NCBI GenBank assembly: GCA_026120185.1
Contig: JANUWF010001188.1
Span: forward strand, 3,072,001 to 3,136,000
Source of the DNA: Voacanga thouarsii
Lineage: Eukaryota; Streptophyta; Magnoliopsida; Gentianales; Apocynaceae
Reading direction: 5' to 3'
DNA: 64,000 nt
Below are positions 23,667-35,544 of this stretch, in pieces. The notes beneath the pieces are model-generated. The model had not been told where the DNA came from. It did not search any database and saw only the letters and a program-made list of their open reading frames with translations. The stretch's first letter is position 1. Each line of letters begins with the position of its first letter. A program made the position numbers and the translations under genes.

Positions 23667-23960
23667 TTGGATCTATCAATGTTACATCATAAGAAGTCCT
23701 TTGAGAATAGTGGTAATTTATACCCTTCACCTCAATTTCAGGGAGGTGACTTTGTTTTTGTAGACCATGCATTGAAAAGTAAGGATTTCTTGATTCCATC
23801 TTCGAGAACTCAAATACTAAGTTTAAAGGGGAATTTTAATTTTGAACATTCTTTTGAAGGGTTAAAAGGTGATTTCAAGTTTGATGTACTCTTTAAAGAC
23901 CATGTGCACTTATATGTTGATAAAAATATTTGTGTGTCTAAAGGAATGTTAGAGAAATAG
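23667..23960 (+). CDS. Conserved ORF, integrase-zinc-region-like, copy A
   Basis: 97 codons open. Key segments are FVDHALKSKDFLIPSSRTQI, EHSFEGLKGDFKFD and DHVHLYVDKN. The order (hydrophobic strand, LxIP, EH.....GL.G.F, then a YW/V-like end) resembles the start of gypsy integrase (pattern L.IP...R..L....H...GL.GHFG). The second zinc His, kept in copy C (GLKGHF), is Asp here, and no Cys pair follows. The ORF recurs in copies B and C. Most likely a leftover of integrase frozen in a deletion derivative; coding function is uncertain. Start chosen is the first ATG; upstream codons (ELDLS) are also conserved after a stop. Confidence 0.4.
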   Translation: MDLSMLHHKKSFENSGNLYPSPQFQGGDFVFVDHALKSKDFLIPSSRTQILSLKGNFNFEHSFEGLKGDFKFDVLFKDHVHLYVDKNICVSKGMLEK

Positions 23961-24178
23961 GTTTATGTGTTTTGCTTTAGTGAGATTATTTGTTTTCATA
24001 AACCTTCTATTTTTCAAAAACCTCTATTCTTTCTACATTCATCATGCCTATCTTCTATTTTGAGCTTTAATTTCTTTTCAAAAAGTTTGATGAGGAAGCA
24101 CGATAAGTGGAAAGAGTTTTTTTTTTTTTTTTGTGTTTTGTTAAGTATTTTGTTTTTCCTCTCCACAAATAAGGAAAC

Positions 24179-26200
24179 TATTGTGAAGGAATTGATAGAA
24201 ATAGAGAGCATGCTTCACGGTACAAAAATGGAGGAAATAAATAGAAACAGAGCATGGCAGCAGCATGGAGGCATGAAAAACATACCTTTTGGAGCCTTAA
24301 ACCTTGAAGAATATGGATGAAAGACTTGCAACTCCAAAATAGCTTCCTCTTCTCCATCCAGTGAAGTCTCCAGTGCAAAAATGTCTCCTCTGGTGCAATG
24401 CTAACCTTTCGGTTCACAGAATATTCCACAACCTAATCACAATGTTGGTGAGCACAGAAATGGATCGAGAAGGTCATACCACTTCTTCCATAGCTCTCGG
24501 TCATTTATTCAAGGCTTAGCTTTTCAGTTAAGAAAACAAAAGCCAGTGAAGAAAGTCAAAATCCAGGAAAGAAAAAGCCACGAGAGAGAGAGAGAGAGCT
24601 AAGAGTCTTAGGTTTTTTTCCCTTTTCTTTTATTTTATTTTTTCACACAAAAAACCAAGAGTCATGAAACCAAAAATAATTATTTTGATAAAAATAATAT
24701 TCCCGAAATTTAATATACGAATATTATTAACAAAATAAATTTTGGCTTCACCCTAAACTCTTCTAAATTGTGTCCGAAAAAAAATCCTATGGTCCAGGCT
24801 ATTGGGCCAAAATAATATTTATTATTTTTCTTGGACCCAAAAAATCCAAAATAATAAAAATTAATTATTTTCCTTGGAATTAAATAAATAACCCAATAAA
24901 TAATTAATAAACCCAAATGAACAAAAAATAATTAAACTTTAATTATTTATTTCTTGGGATTTAACTAAATAAATAACCCAATAAATAATTAAGTAATAAT
25001 TATTTTTCTCTAGTTTAAGTCCCGGTTAATTTTCTAATTATTCAAACTGGACCTAGGCCCTAAATAATTAATTAACCAATTAAACCAGATAATAAATTTC
25101 TCTCTATTTATTTTATTCTAGTCTAATAATAAATTAGACTTCCTAAATAAAATAAAACCCTCTCAACTGAGATCATTTTCTCAGCTCAAAAATTAATTAG
25201 GACTTACGGGCTATTCCGAGGACCAAAAAGACACACCGCCTTAGCTACTAAAATGACCAAAATACCCCTACTATATAAATAGATGTATTTTGCATTTTAA
25301 ATATTTCTTAATATCACTATAAGGAAATATTGACCTCAAGGACAATGCTGCATTAGCAAAGTCTTCGACCTACATGTTAAATGACTAAAATACCCATCTA
25401 CACATCGCCGTACATTTAGAGAGGAAGAAGTGTACTAACACCCCTCCGAATGACATCTACCATCCTTAGGCTTCTAGTCTAATGATTTACGACTTCCTGG
25501 AGTGTTTCTGCTTTCCAAGGGAGCTACCCTAAAGCAAACATCCAAGTTATGTTTCTCAAGGCCCTGGATATTTGATCATTCAGACAACCACAAGGGGCGA
25601 TATAGTGTAGAAACTATCTTGTACAAGTCTGTCTTAACTAACTAGTCACACATACCCAACATGCAAGTATATTTGCCTTAAGATAGAATCTCAACTATAG
25701 CATATCAAAGTATATGCTTCCAACTTCGCCAGACCGTCAACTCATACTCAAGTCATAGAGTACTAGTCCACGCTATAGCAGTAGTAGTCTAAGTTTCTAC
25801 CATATAGTCCTTTTAGAAACCACTATTACAGGTCTTGTTCTACGTATTCAAAATACGCTTATGTTATGAAGTGAGTAGACTACTCACTGGCTAAAGGTAA
25901 GCCATTCCCCTATTTGGAATTCATAACATAATAACCTAAACATGATGAGATTCTCATTCTCATCAATCGGTTAAAACAAATGTTTATGTGTTTAAATAAC
26001 ACATAATCCATACCTTACTGTGAAAGACCTCCATTCACATGGATCACTTATTTACACACAATAGGTCTGTTCCAAATGAAAATATGCACAAATAAAGAAA
26101 ATGAATTCACAAATAATTTTTGAAAATAAATTCTTTTAATAAAATATTCAATATTTTCATCAGAAACCTAGTCTAAGAGGGCATATATTCCAACATATTG
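24179..26200 (-). mobile_element. Solo copia LTR nested in array copy A, with TSD
   Basis: The LTR is 24184-26195 (2012 bp), minus strand TGTTGGAATATATGCCC to ...CCTTCA, flanked by TATTG at 24179-24183 and 26196-26200. Copy B at about 30295 is uninterrupted here (GGAAAATATTGCCCATC), which proves the insertion. Its U3 half aligns with the copia LTRs at 10364-11781 and 33629-35544 (for example CTTCGACCTA and ATGACATCTACCATCCTT). The U5 half is more different, so it is a related subfamily. No genes. Confidence 0.92.
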
Positions 26201-27667
26201 TCCATCTTAAGTGTGGTGGAGTAAGTCATGTCTATTTTTACTTTCTTAGAATTTTTAGTATGTTTTCTATTATTTTAGTGTGTCTTTATTTTGTTATTAT
26301 TTTCTTTGTGCTTTTATTTATGTTTTCTTTTGTGGGTTTCAATAACGTCTTCTTGAATGAGCCATTCTCTCTATTTTTAGTTTTGATATCTATTGGCACT
26401 TTATTGTGCTTAGGGAGAATTACTTAACTCTATCCCTCCTTTTATCATTTTTGGTCCCTTTGAAGATGCTTTTTTGTGTTAATTTTTTGCCAATGAGGAC
26501 ATTGTCCAATTTAAGTGCGGGGGAGTGGTTTAGTAATATTCTTTGTTCGTGTTTTTATCTATGATCTTCGTGTTTTCTTGGTATCAAACAATTTTATTGT
26601 TGAAAATTTGAAATTTTTAAATTTTTAAAAATTTGAAAGTTTGGTGATTATGGAGCTAAATTTAACTTATTTGTCTATAATGGAGTGATGATTTTCTTAC
26701 TAATAATGGATATGAATTTGTCATTCGTTATGGTCGGATTTTTATTTAAAGGTCAACTTGTATACTAAGTTAAATTTTACTAAGTCTTGAGAATTTAAGT
26801 TAATCTTGGTTATATTAGGTATTTGAGTTTTGTTTTATTCTTTAAGTTTGAATGTGGATGATATAAGGGAATATGGGAAGAGCTGTTGATTAATTTTGTA
26901 TTATGGATTTAAAATTTGTTTGACTTTGAGTTGTGAATAAGGAATGTGAGGGAAAAAAAAATTTTTGAGTGAAAAGAAAAAAAAAATGTGAGATGAAGAA
27001 AATTGAGTTGAAAAAAATGTTTTTATCTTTGAAAAGAGAGAGAGAGAGAGAGACCTTTTGCTGAAAATGGGCCAATACGATGAGTGGAAGAGAAGAAACA
27101 AAGAAGCATCATACTCTCGTAGAGGCTATCCCGAAGGCAATATGGTAAGGAAAGAAAGAAGGAAGAAAAAGAAAATTGTTGGAAAAAAAAATGATGATTA
27201 AAAAGGGCCAATACGGTGTGTGAAAAGAAATCCATGCATTTGAGGCTATCAATTCCCTACATTATAGAAAGAAAAAGAAGAGTGGAGTGTTTTCCTCATC
27301 TCATTACTTGAGTTGAGTAAATTTGAGTTTATAATCCTTTAATTAGTTAAATGGCTTGACTTGTATGATTTATGTTATCTATGTTTTTGCTTGAGGACTA
27401 GGATGATTTTTTTTGTTCTAGATATAAGCTTGTTTAACTTAATTTTGATGGTCATAGGAATGTTTAATTTAATACATGAGTTTTCAAGGTTTTAAAAGGG
27501 TTAAACGAATGACGAATTTATGTTTAAGATTGGAAAAAGGTTATGTCTTCATTATGGAAGAATTTGTTAAGGAAAAATTTGTTAAATTGTTTTGTCTCAA
27601 GCCATATGCTTAATGTTTTAATTCTAGTTTGCTTGAAGACAAGCAAAAGCTCAAGTATGAGGGTATG
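26201..27667 (+). other. Internal region of copy A, 3' part, noncoding
   Basis: Contains two interior purine tracts (AAGTGTGGTGGAGTAAG at about 26208 and AAGTGCGGGGGAGTGG at about 26512), a purine-rich stretch with GA repeats (26930-27060), and the two-copy cassette GGGCCAATACG...GAGGCTATC (27069-27130 and 27205-27260). It ends with GCTTGAAGACAAGCAAAAGC and the terminal polypurine tract before the LTR at 27668. Frames here are low-complexity and not credible genes. Confidence 0.75.
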
Positions 27668-29140
27668 TGATAGGGGCTAAAATAATTATTATTTTACTAG
27701 TTATTTGACGTTATTTTGTGATACATTTGTTGTAATAACTAGGCATATTCCTTCCTATTTGATATTTTGCTTGTAAAAAGTATTTTGAAAAATTTGTACA
27801 AATTTAAGTAAAAAATGAGCAAAAAGTGAACAATTCCAGAACAGACCTGGCGCCAGGCCTAGCCAAGGGACCAGGCGCCGGGTCTATTCTGGTAAAGCAT
27901 CGGAAACAGAGCAAATTTCAGAAAGATTCTAGAATAGACCTGGCGTCAGGCCAACCCAATGGACCAGGCCCAGGTCTATCCTGGTTAAACAGTAAAAATC
28001 GAGAGAACAAACCTGGCACCAGGTGGGCCGACTGTACTCGGCACCAAGTACATTTTGGAAAGCAAAAATCCTATGCATGAATTTGGTATTTTTTGAATTC
28101 TACTTGAACTAGACTTCTCAAGCAATGAATTTTAATATCAACTAGCCCTATAAATACAAGAATGACACAAGAGAAATGTGTGACTTGAAGGATCCAAGCT
28201 ATCTACTCAATCACCACTCAAAGGAGCATTATTCAAATGAGGTTTTCAAGTGAAGAAGAAGGGTTTGTCTATGAGTTTTTTTTATCTTTTATCCTTTGTT
28301 TACGTTTCTAGAACAATGATGTGCATAATATTTTGATTGTAATTGAATATTATTTTGAAAATTATGATTTGGAGTTAATTGAAATTTTTTATCAATCTAT
28401 TGTTATCTTTGGTGTTTGATTACTTGTTATCATTGGTTATTGATGCAAGTTCTTCTAATTGACTTAGACAAAACAATGTTAGGAGTTTCGTTGTATTGAT
28501 TTCATAATTGTCAAATATTAATGGACTTGAACGATGAAATTAAGATTATAGGACTAAGTTATCAAAGATTAAGTTGATTTCCCCTTAACAAAGGATCATT
28601 AGCTAATTTCATGTTTTTAAGAAATTGAGATTCATGTATATTTTGGTTAAGATGGCTTGATTGACAAATCTTCTAATTGAATCAAAATATGGTGATAAGC
28701 TTAATGCATGTTTTGGTTATGTTAACTTGATTGACAAATCTGTTAATATATATCAAAATATAGTGATTCCATGGATTGACAAACGAAGTAGAATTTATTT
28801 TTATATTCCTTCATGATGCCAAGACGACAATTGATTGTGATAAATGATAAGTAATTCAATATTGTGTTTTCAAAATAATTGTCTAGTTACATGAAATGGC
28901 ATCCTTGAAGTTAGATTTATTTATTTTTTTGTCTCTTCTTATTTTATTAGCTAAACAATAAAGATTTGGGTAAGTAAAATGGGAGCCTAAATTCTCGTAG
29001 TTTTGATACTTTCTATTCCCAATGCTATACGATGGGTATACTTGCATGTATGTATGGTTTTAGTGGTTGGCAATTTAATTAAAGCTTGATTGATTGTGAA
29101 ATTTGTTGGTAATTTTTTCTACACTAAAAAACACGCATCA
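27668..29140 (+). mobile_element. Middle LTR of array
   Basis: TGATAGGGGCTAAAATAATT to ACACGCATCA, 1473 bp, with intact TG...CA ends. Serves as 3' LTR of copy A and 5' LTR of copy B. GGCGCC-type motifs occupy 27840-28060 in three spaced repeats. Confidence 0.92.
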
Positions 29141-29146
29141 AGTTTT

Positions 29147-29163
29147 TGGCACCGCTATCGGGG
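29147..29163 (+). other. Primer-binding site, copy B
   Basis: TGGCACCGCTATCGGGG, 6 bases after the LTR end, matching the tRNA-Asp complement with three or four changes. Confidence 0.8.
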
Positions 29164-29364
29164 ATGGGCACTATCAAAACCACTCGAATCTTGTTGATTT
29201 AACATTTATTGTATTTATATATATCACTAACTTTGGTGTGTATGTAGTTTGTGAATATTTCTAATTTGTGTGTTTTTAATTTCTTTATTTTTATGTTATT
29301 TTTGTTTGTTTTTATTTTCAATTTGATTTTTTCTTTTCTTTGAGTACGAGATTCAAACATCATC

Positions 29365-29663
29365 ATGGACAATTATTCATGGGCACATGTCAAAGGAACT
29401 ATACTGATGATACGTTGGCAAGATTGCAAACTTGGATTAACGATTTTTGTGAGACGTCACTTGAAGCTTCAATCAAATAACTTGTTGCTAACACAAACAT
29501 GTCTATTAGTAGGTATGAAGAATCTTCTCAACGAATGAGCCATCAAAGAAAACAACTAGCCAAATTGGTTGATGATGCCATAAAGGCCAATGCACTTGAA
29601 CAAGAGGACACCCAAATAAAAGAGAGAGGATCCGAGGGACAATCGCACGATGTGGCAAGATAG
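29365..29663 (+). pseudogene. gag-like N-terminal remnant, copy B
   Basis: Starts MDNYSWA, loses frame after a small deletion, then resumes as DDTLARLQTWINDFCETSLEA and, after another stop, NMSISRYEESSQRMSHQRKQLAKLVDDAIKA with tail EDTQIKERGSEGQSHDVA. More of the ancestral frame can be followed here than in copy A. No domain beyond a gag-like position. Confidence 0.45.
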
Positions 29664-29789
29664 CTATTTGATTCTACTCTACGGGCAAATAATTCTAATT
29701 TCTCTTTGTCACATGATTTCTTAAGTTCCTCTCACCTCTTGGAGAACAATAGTCCCAATGATGATGTGTTAAATTTACCACACCTCAAT

Positions 29790-30065
29790 GAGTTGGATCT
29801 ATCAATGCTATATCATAGAAGTCCTTAGAGAATGGTAGTAATTTCTACCCTTAACCCTCATTTCAGGGACGTAACTTAGTTTTTGTAGACCATGCATTGA
29901 AAAGTAAGGATTTTTTTATCCTATCTTTGAGAACTCAAATACTAAGTTTAAAGGGGAATTTTAATTGTGAACATTCTTTTGAAGGGTTAAAAGGTGATTT
30001 CAAGTTTGATGCATTCTTTAGAGACTATACGCACTTATATGTTGACAAAAATATTTGTGTCTAAA
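29790..30065 (+). pseudogene. Integrase-zinc-like ORF remnant, copy B
   Basis: Same segment as 23667-23960, with LDLSMLYH, FVDHALKSKDF, FNCEHSFEGLKGDFKFDAFF and a decayed end, but frameshifts near 29815 and 29915 break it. Comparison of the three copies shows that only A and C remain open. Confidence 0.45.
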
Positions 30066-31728
30066 GGAATGTTAGAGAAAGAGGATTATATGTTTTACTT
30101 TAGTGAGAAATTTTGTTTTCATAAACCTTCTATTTTTCAAAAAACCTCTCATCTTTCTACATTCATCATACCTATCTTCTATTTTGAGCTTTAATTTTCT
30201 TTTCAAAAGGTTTGATGAGAAAGCATGATGAGTGGGCAGAGTTTTCGTTTTGTGTTTTGTTAACTATTTTGTTTTTTCTCTCCACAAATAAGGAAAATAT
30301 TGCCCATCTTAAGTATGGTGGAGTAAGTCATGTCTTTATTTTATTTTCTTTTAATTAATTGTGTCTTTATTTTGTTATTATTTTCTTTGTGCTTTTAGTC
30401 ATGTTTTCTGTTATTGGTTTGAATAACGTCTTCTTGAGTGAGCCCTTCTCTCTATTTCCAGTTTTGATATCTATTTGTACGTTATTGTGCTTGGGCAGTA
30501 TTGCTTAACTCTATCCCTCCTTTTATCATTTTTGGTCCCTTTAGAGATACATTCTTGTGTTAATTTTTTGCCAATGAGGATATTGTCCAATTTTAGTGTG
30601 GGAGAATGGTTTAGTAATATTCTTTGTCTAAATTTTTATCTTTGATGTTGGTGTTTTCTTGGTATCAAACAATTTTGTTGTTGTTGAAAAATTGAAGAAC
30701 TTGAAAATTTTGAAAATTTGAAAGTTTGGAGATTTTGGAGCTAAATTGAGCTTATTTATCTATAATAGAATGATGATTTTCTTACTAATTATGGATATGC
30801 ATGTGTCATTCATTATGGTTAGATTTTTATTTAAAGGTAAACTTGTATATTAAGTTGAATTTTACTAAATCCTGAGAATTTAAGTTAACCTTGGTTATAT
30901 TGGGTATTTTAGTTTTGTTTTATTCTTTGAGTTTGAATATGGATGATATAAGGAAATGTGGGAAGAGTTGTTGATTAATTATTGTATTATAAATTTAAAA
31001 TTTGCTTGACTTTGACTTGTGAATAAGGAATGTGAGGGATTTTTTTTTTTTTTTTGAGTGAAAAGAAAAAAATATTTGATGAAAAAAATGCTTTTATCTT
31101 TGAAAAAAAGAGACACCTTTTGCTGAAAAAGTGGCCCATACGATGAGTGAAAAAGAAAAAATAAAGAAGCATCACACTCTCTTGAGGCTATCCCGAAAGC
31201 TAGAAGGTAAGGAAAGAAAGAAGGAAGAAAAAGAAAATTGATGAAAAATATGATGACTAAAAGGGGGCCAATACGATGTGTGAAGAGAAATCCATACACT
31301 TGAGGCTATCAATTCCCTACATCATAGAAAGAAAAAGAATAGTGGAGTGTCTTCCTCATCTCATTACTTAAGTTGAGTAAATTTAAGTTTATAATTCTTG
31401 AATTGGTTAAAAGGCTTGACTTGTATAATTTATGTTATTTATGTTTTTACTTGAGGAGTAGGATGATTTTCTTGTTCTAGATATAAGCTTGTTTAACTTA
31501 ATTTTGATGGTTTTAGGATTGTTTAATTTAATACATGAGTTTACAAGGTTTTAAAAGGGTTAAATGAATGACGAATTTATATTTAACGTTGGAAGAAGGT
31601 TATGTCTTCATTATGGAAGAATTTGCCAAGGAAAATTTTGCTAAATTATTTTGTCTCAAGCCATATGCTTAGTGTTTTAATTCTAGTTTGCTTGAGGACA
31701 AGCAAAAGTTCAAGTGTAGGGGGGTATG
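30066..31728 (+). other. Internal region of copy B, 3' part, noncoding
   Basis: Includes the empty site matching the nested solo LTR of copy A (30295-30310), interior purine tracts (about 30310 and 30592), the cassette pair (31131-31192 and 31263-31320) and the terminal tract AAGTGTAGGGGGGTATG (31712-31728). No gene seen. Confidence 0.75.
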
Positions 31729-33242
31729 TGATATGGGTTAAGGTCATCATTATTTAACTAGTTATTTGAGGTTGTTTTGTGATACATTTGTTGTAATAAC
31801 TAGGCATATTCCTTCCTATTTGATATTTTGCTTGTAAAAAGTGTTTTTGGAAAATTTGTACAAATTTGAGTAAAAATCGAGCAAAAAGTGAATAATTCCA
31901 AAACAGACCTGGCTCTGGCCCAGACAAGAGAGTAGGCGTCAGGTCCATTCTGGTCAAGCAACAGAAATAGAGCAAATTTCAAGAAGAATCCAGAACAGAC
32001 CGGCGCCAAGCCCAGCCAATAGACCAGGCATCGGGTCTATTCTAGTTAAACAGCAAAAACTAAGAGAACATAACAGACCTGGCGCCACATGGGCCGACTA
32101 TACCCAGCGCCAGGTACACTCTGGAAAGCGAAAATGCTGTGCACAAATTTGGTATTTTTCAAAGGGTTTTGATATTTTTTTTGAATTCTACTCAAAATAA
32201 ACTTCTCAAGCAACGAATTATGGTATCAAGGAGGCTTATAAAATACAAGAAAAACAAAAGAAAATGTGTAATTTGAAGGATCCAAGCTAGCTACTCAATC
32301 GCCACTCAAAGGAGCATTGTTCAAAGGAGGTTTTCAAGAGAAGAAGAAGGGTTTGTCTATGAGTTTTTTATCTTTTATCCTTTGCTTACTTTTCTAGAAC
32401 AATGATGTGCTTAAGGTTTTAATTGTAATTGGATATTATTTTGGAGATTATGATTTTGAGTTATTTGGAATTTTTTATCAATCTATTATTATCTTTGGTG
32501 TTTGATTACTTGTTATCATTGGTTATTGATGCGAGTTCTTGTAATTGACTTAGACAAAACGATGATAGGAGTTTCGTTGCATTGATTTCATAATTATTAA
32601 ATCTTAAAAGACTTGAATGGAGAAGTTAATATTATAGGACTAAGGGATCATAGATTAAGTTGATTTCACCTTAACAAAAGGTCATTAGCTAATTTCATAT
32701 TTTTAAGGAATTAAGATTCATGAATATTTTGGTTAGGATGGCTTGATTGACAAATCTGCTAATTAAATCAAAATATAGTGATGAGCTTAATGCATGTTTT
32801 GGTTATGTTAGCTTGATTGACAAATATGTTAATATGAATCAAAATATAGTGATTCCATGGATTGACAAACGAAGTGGAATTTATCTTTATATTCCTTCAT
32901 GATGCCAAGACAACAATTGATTGTGATGAATGCTAAGTAATTCAATATTGTGCTTTCAAGATAATTGTCTAATTACATGAAATTGCATCCTTGAAGTTAT
33001 ATTTATTTTTATCTTTATTTATTTTCTTTTTTAATCTCTTCTTATTTTTTTGGCAAATAATAAACATTTGGTAAAGTAAGGTGGGAGTCTAAGTTCTCGT
33101 GGATTCGATACTTGCTATTCCCTATGCTATACGATGAGTATACTTACCCGCATATGTGGTTTTAGTGGTTGGCATTTTAATTAAAGCTTGATTAATTGTG
33201 GAATTTGTTGGTAATGCTTTTTACACTAAAAAACACGCATCG
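31729..33242 (+). mobile_element. 3' LTR of array
   Basis: TGATATGGGTTAAGG to ACACGCATCG, 1514 bp; the terminal A is changed to G. It joins copia leader DNA directly at the TSD copy CTGCG (33243-33247). GGCGCC-type motifs lie at 31905-32120. Confidence 0.9.
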
Positions 33243-33247
33243 CTGCG

Positions 33248-33628
33248 GCAGGTCCCTTTTTGTGTGCCTCTGTTTTCCTTCAATTTTTCATCTTTTTTGT
33301 TTCTTCTTCAGGGATTTTTTTTTTTTTTTTTGTTGATCCAAGAACCAAAGTTTCATTACAAGAATTCATTAACAAAATTGAAATACAATTTCAAACGCCT
33401 ATATCTTTCAAAAAGAGACGTACACAAATTCTACGGAAAGCGATTAAAAATAAATTACAGTTGCCTATGCCTCAACGAACGAGGCATACACGAAATCTGC
33501 CCATATTAAAAATCCACAAGGGATCCATACAATCACAAAGATCATATTTTTATTAGTAAAAAGAACCACCTTTTCTGGTTATTAACCCTATGCATGTTCC
33601 TTGATTAAACCATGGCTCTGATACCACA
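33248..33628 (-). other. Copia leader right part and primer-binding site
   Basis: Continuation of the leader interrupted at 21491. It ends with TGGTATCAGAGC on the minus strand (33626-33615), the exact initiator-Met-tRNA primer site, two bases from the LTR. Frames at 33198-33556 on the plus strand are antisense to the leader and include a T-run; they are not credible genes. Confidence 0.85.
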
Positions 33629-35544
33629 TGAAGGACCGTGGGAAAATTAAGTACGCAGCGGAATAGAGAAAATTAAAAATTTTCCAAGCCAAAGTGTAGG
33701 AATACTTACTTCTAGGGCATTGTACTTGAATAATCGGAGTTGGATTTGGGCTTGATAGCACTTCCAGAACTAGAACGTCTACTTGTTCGGCGAGAACAAT
33801 AGCTAATCATCGGCTCTTTTACATCAAACACTTACCACATTTGTTAGCTTTTGACTATCCAGGGTATTCTTTAACCACTATGGACCTCTACCAGTGAAGT
33901 AGGACTAAGGTGAAGAAGATTGGAGGAAAAACAAAAGAGCTAAACATTAAAAGAAAAATGAAGGAAAAATGGTAAGAAAATGGTAGCTTGGTTCATTCTC
34001 TAGGAAAACCGGAAAGCTGCTATTTTTCCTTGTGAAAATCAGTCAACCTTATATAGGCACACGAGATGCCTATTTAAAAAAAAAACATACAGCTTTTCAT
34101 TTCCTTCTCCGAGTAAACTAACTGGCCTTCTTTACTTTTAATTTCCTTTTTCTTTTTTCCTTGTATCTTTTTAAAAGGTAGCTAATCCAAAGTTTCTAAA
34201 ACCTATTAGCCACTACACACAAATCCTGGTGGGCCAGGTCTTTTTTTAAATTTATCCAAGACTAATTAATTAGCTTTTTGTTAATTAATTAATCCACTTG
34301 GGCCTATTATAAAATTACACAAGATAATTAATTAATAAATCAATTAAATAAATTAGCTATTTTATTAATTAATTAATTCATTTGCACCAAATATAAAATT
34401 ACCCAAGATAATTAATTAATTAACTAATGAATTAAATTGGCCCAATTAATTATTCTAATCTAAATAATTAATTAATTGGACTCCTAAAATAATTCTTTCA
34501 ATAATAAATTCACCTAATAAGCCCATATAGTAAATTAAATTTACTACAATTATTTGAGCTACTCTAGGGACCAAAAGACATATTATTCTTAGCTATTAAA
34601 ATAACCAAAATACCATAGCTAACAAATAGCGGTATTTTAATCATTTTAAATATTCTATTTATCACCATATGGATATATTGATCCCGAGAATAATATTGCA
34701 AGTGCAATGTCTTCGACCTAGATGTGTAATAACGAAAATACCCCTCTACGTAAAACCCATAATTGAGATAGGAAAAATACACTAATATCTTTCTTAATGA
34801 CATCTACCATCCTTTGATAGCTAGTCCGATAATCCATAACTTCTAGTATATAACCACTTATCCCAGGAAGCTACCCAAAAGTGTACATACTTAATCACAT
34901 TTCCCAAGACCCTGAATTATTAGATTATCTTGGACAATCACAAGAGGATGATTTCTTCACATAATGAAGCATAGAAACTCTATAACATAAGTCCGTCTTA
35001 ATTAACTAGAGTTATACATCCAAAGTACAAGATTATTAGCCTTGCAATAAGACCTCACCCAACATATATCAAAGTGTACAAGTCCAATTTCATTAGACCA
35101 CCAACTTATACTCAAGTCTTAGGGTATTCATCCACGCAGTTGTAGTGATAAACCAATCTTTGTTTAATTTAGTACTTTTATAAAGATTATTATCATGTAG
35201 TCCAACTCTACGTATTCCAAATATACTTACACTATTGGTGTGAGTGGACTACTCACTGGTAAAAGGTAAACCATTTTCCATTTAAAAATCATAGTGTAAT
35301 CATCTAAATCTTAATGATGTGCCCAACTCCATCAATCGATCAAGAATAATTTTTCACTTATGTATTAGTAGCCCATAATCTACGCCTTACTGTAAAAGTA
35401 TGACCTAATCATGTAGATTACTTACTAACACATTTAGACATTTAATGTATAATATATGTAAACAAACAAACATTAATGAATGAAACTTTTATTAATTTCT
35501 AAAATATAGAAATACATAGGTCATTTTGGGCACACATTCCAATA
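33629..35544 (-). mobile_element. 5' LTR of the copia element, 1916 bp
   Basis: Minus strand TGTTGGAATGTGTGCCC... wait-free reading gives an outer end TATTGGAATG (TG mutated to TA) at 35544 and CCTTCA at 33629, next to the primer site. It is the partner of the truncated LTR at 10364-11781: both share the 84 bp-type tandem repeat, hairpin and U3. The element therefore spans at least 25 kb including nested DNA. The outer 5 bases are GAAGT (35545-35549), but no partner TSD survives. Confidence 0.88.
34225..34247 (+). terminator. Hairpin plus T-run, counterpart in 5' LTR
   Basis: CCTGG, loop TGGG, CCAGG, then TC and seven T. Matches 10527-10550 in position and shape, with a C-G pair replaced by T-A. 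Only terminator-like; function unknown. Confidence 0.35.

Larger units (their letters stand above)
21492..33247 (+). mobile_element. Tandem array of a non-autonomous LTR element (three LTRs)
   Basis: The order is LTR (21497-23015), internal, LTR (27668-29140), internal, LTR (31729-33242), all in plus orientation. Flanks are CCGCG (21492-21496) and CTGCG (33243-33247), a 5 bp TSD with one C-to-T change at a CpG. Internal regions are about 2.6 kb once the nested solo LTR is removed from the first. Neither encodes RT, protease or a full integrase, so the element is non-autonomous (LARD-like). Two internal units sharing the middle LTR are the product expected of unequal recombination between LTRs of sister copies. 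Primer sites match tRNA-Asp, as in Athila-type gypsy elements. Confidence 0.9.

Noticed and set aside
33198..33556. Plus-strand frames of about 100 codons
   Set aside because: They cross the array/copia boundary and lie antisense to the copia leader.
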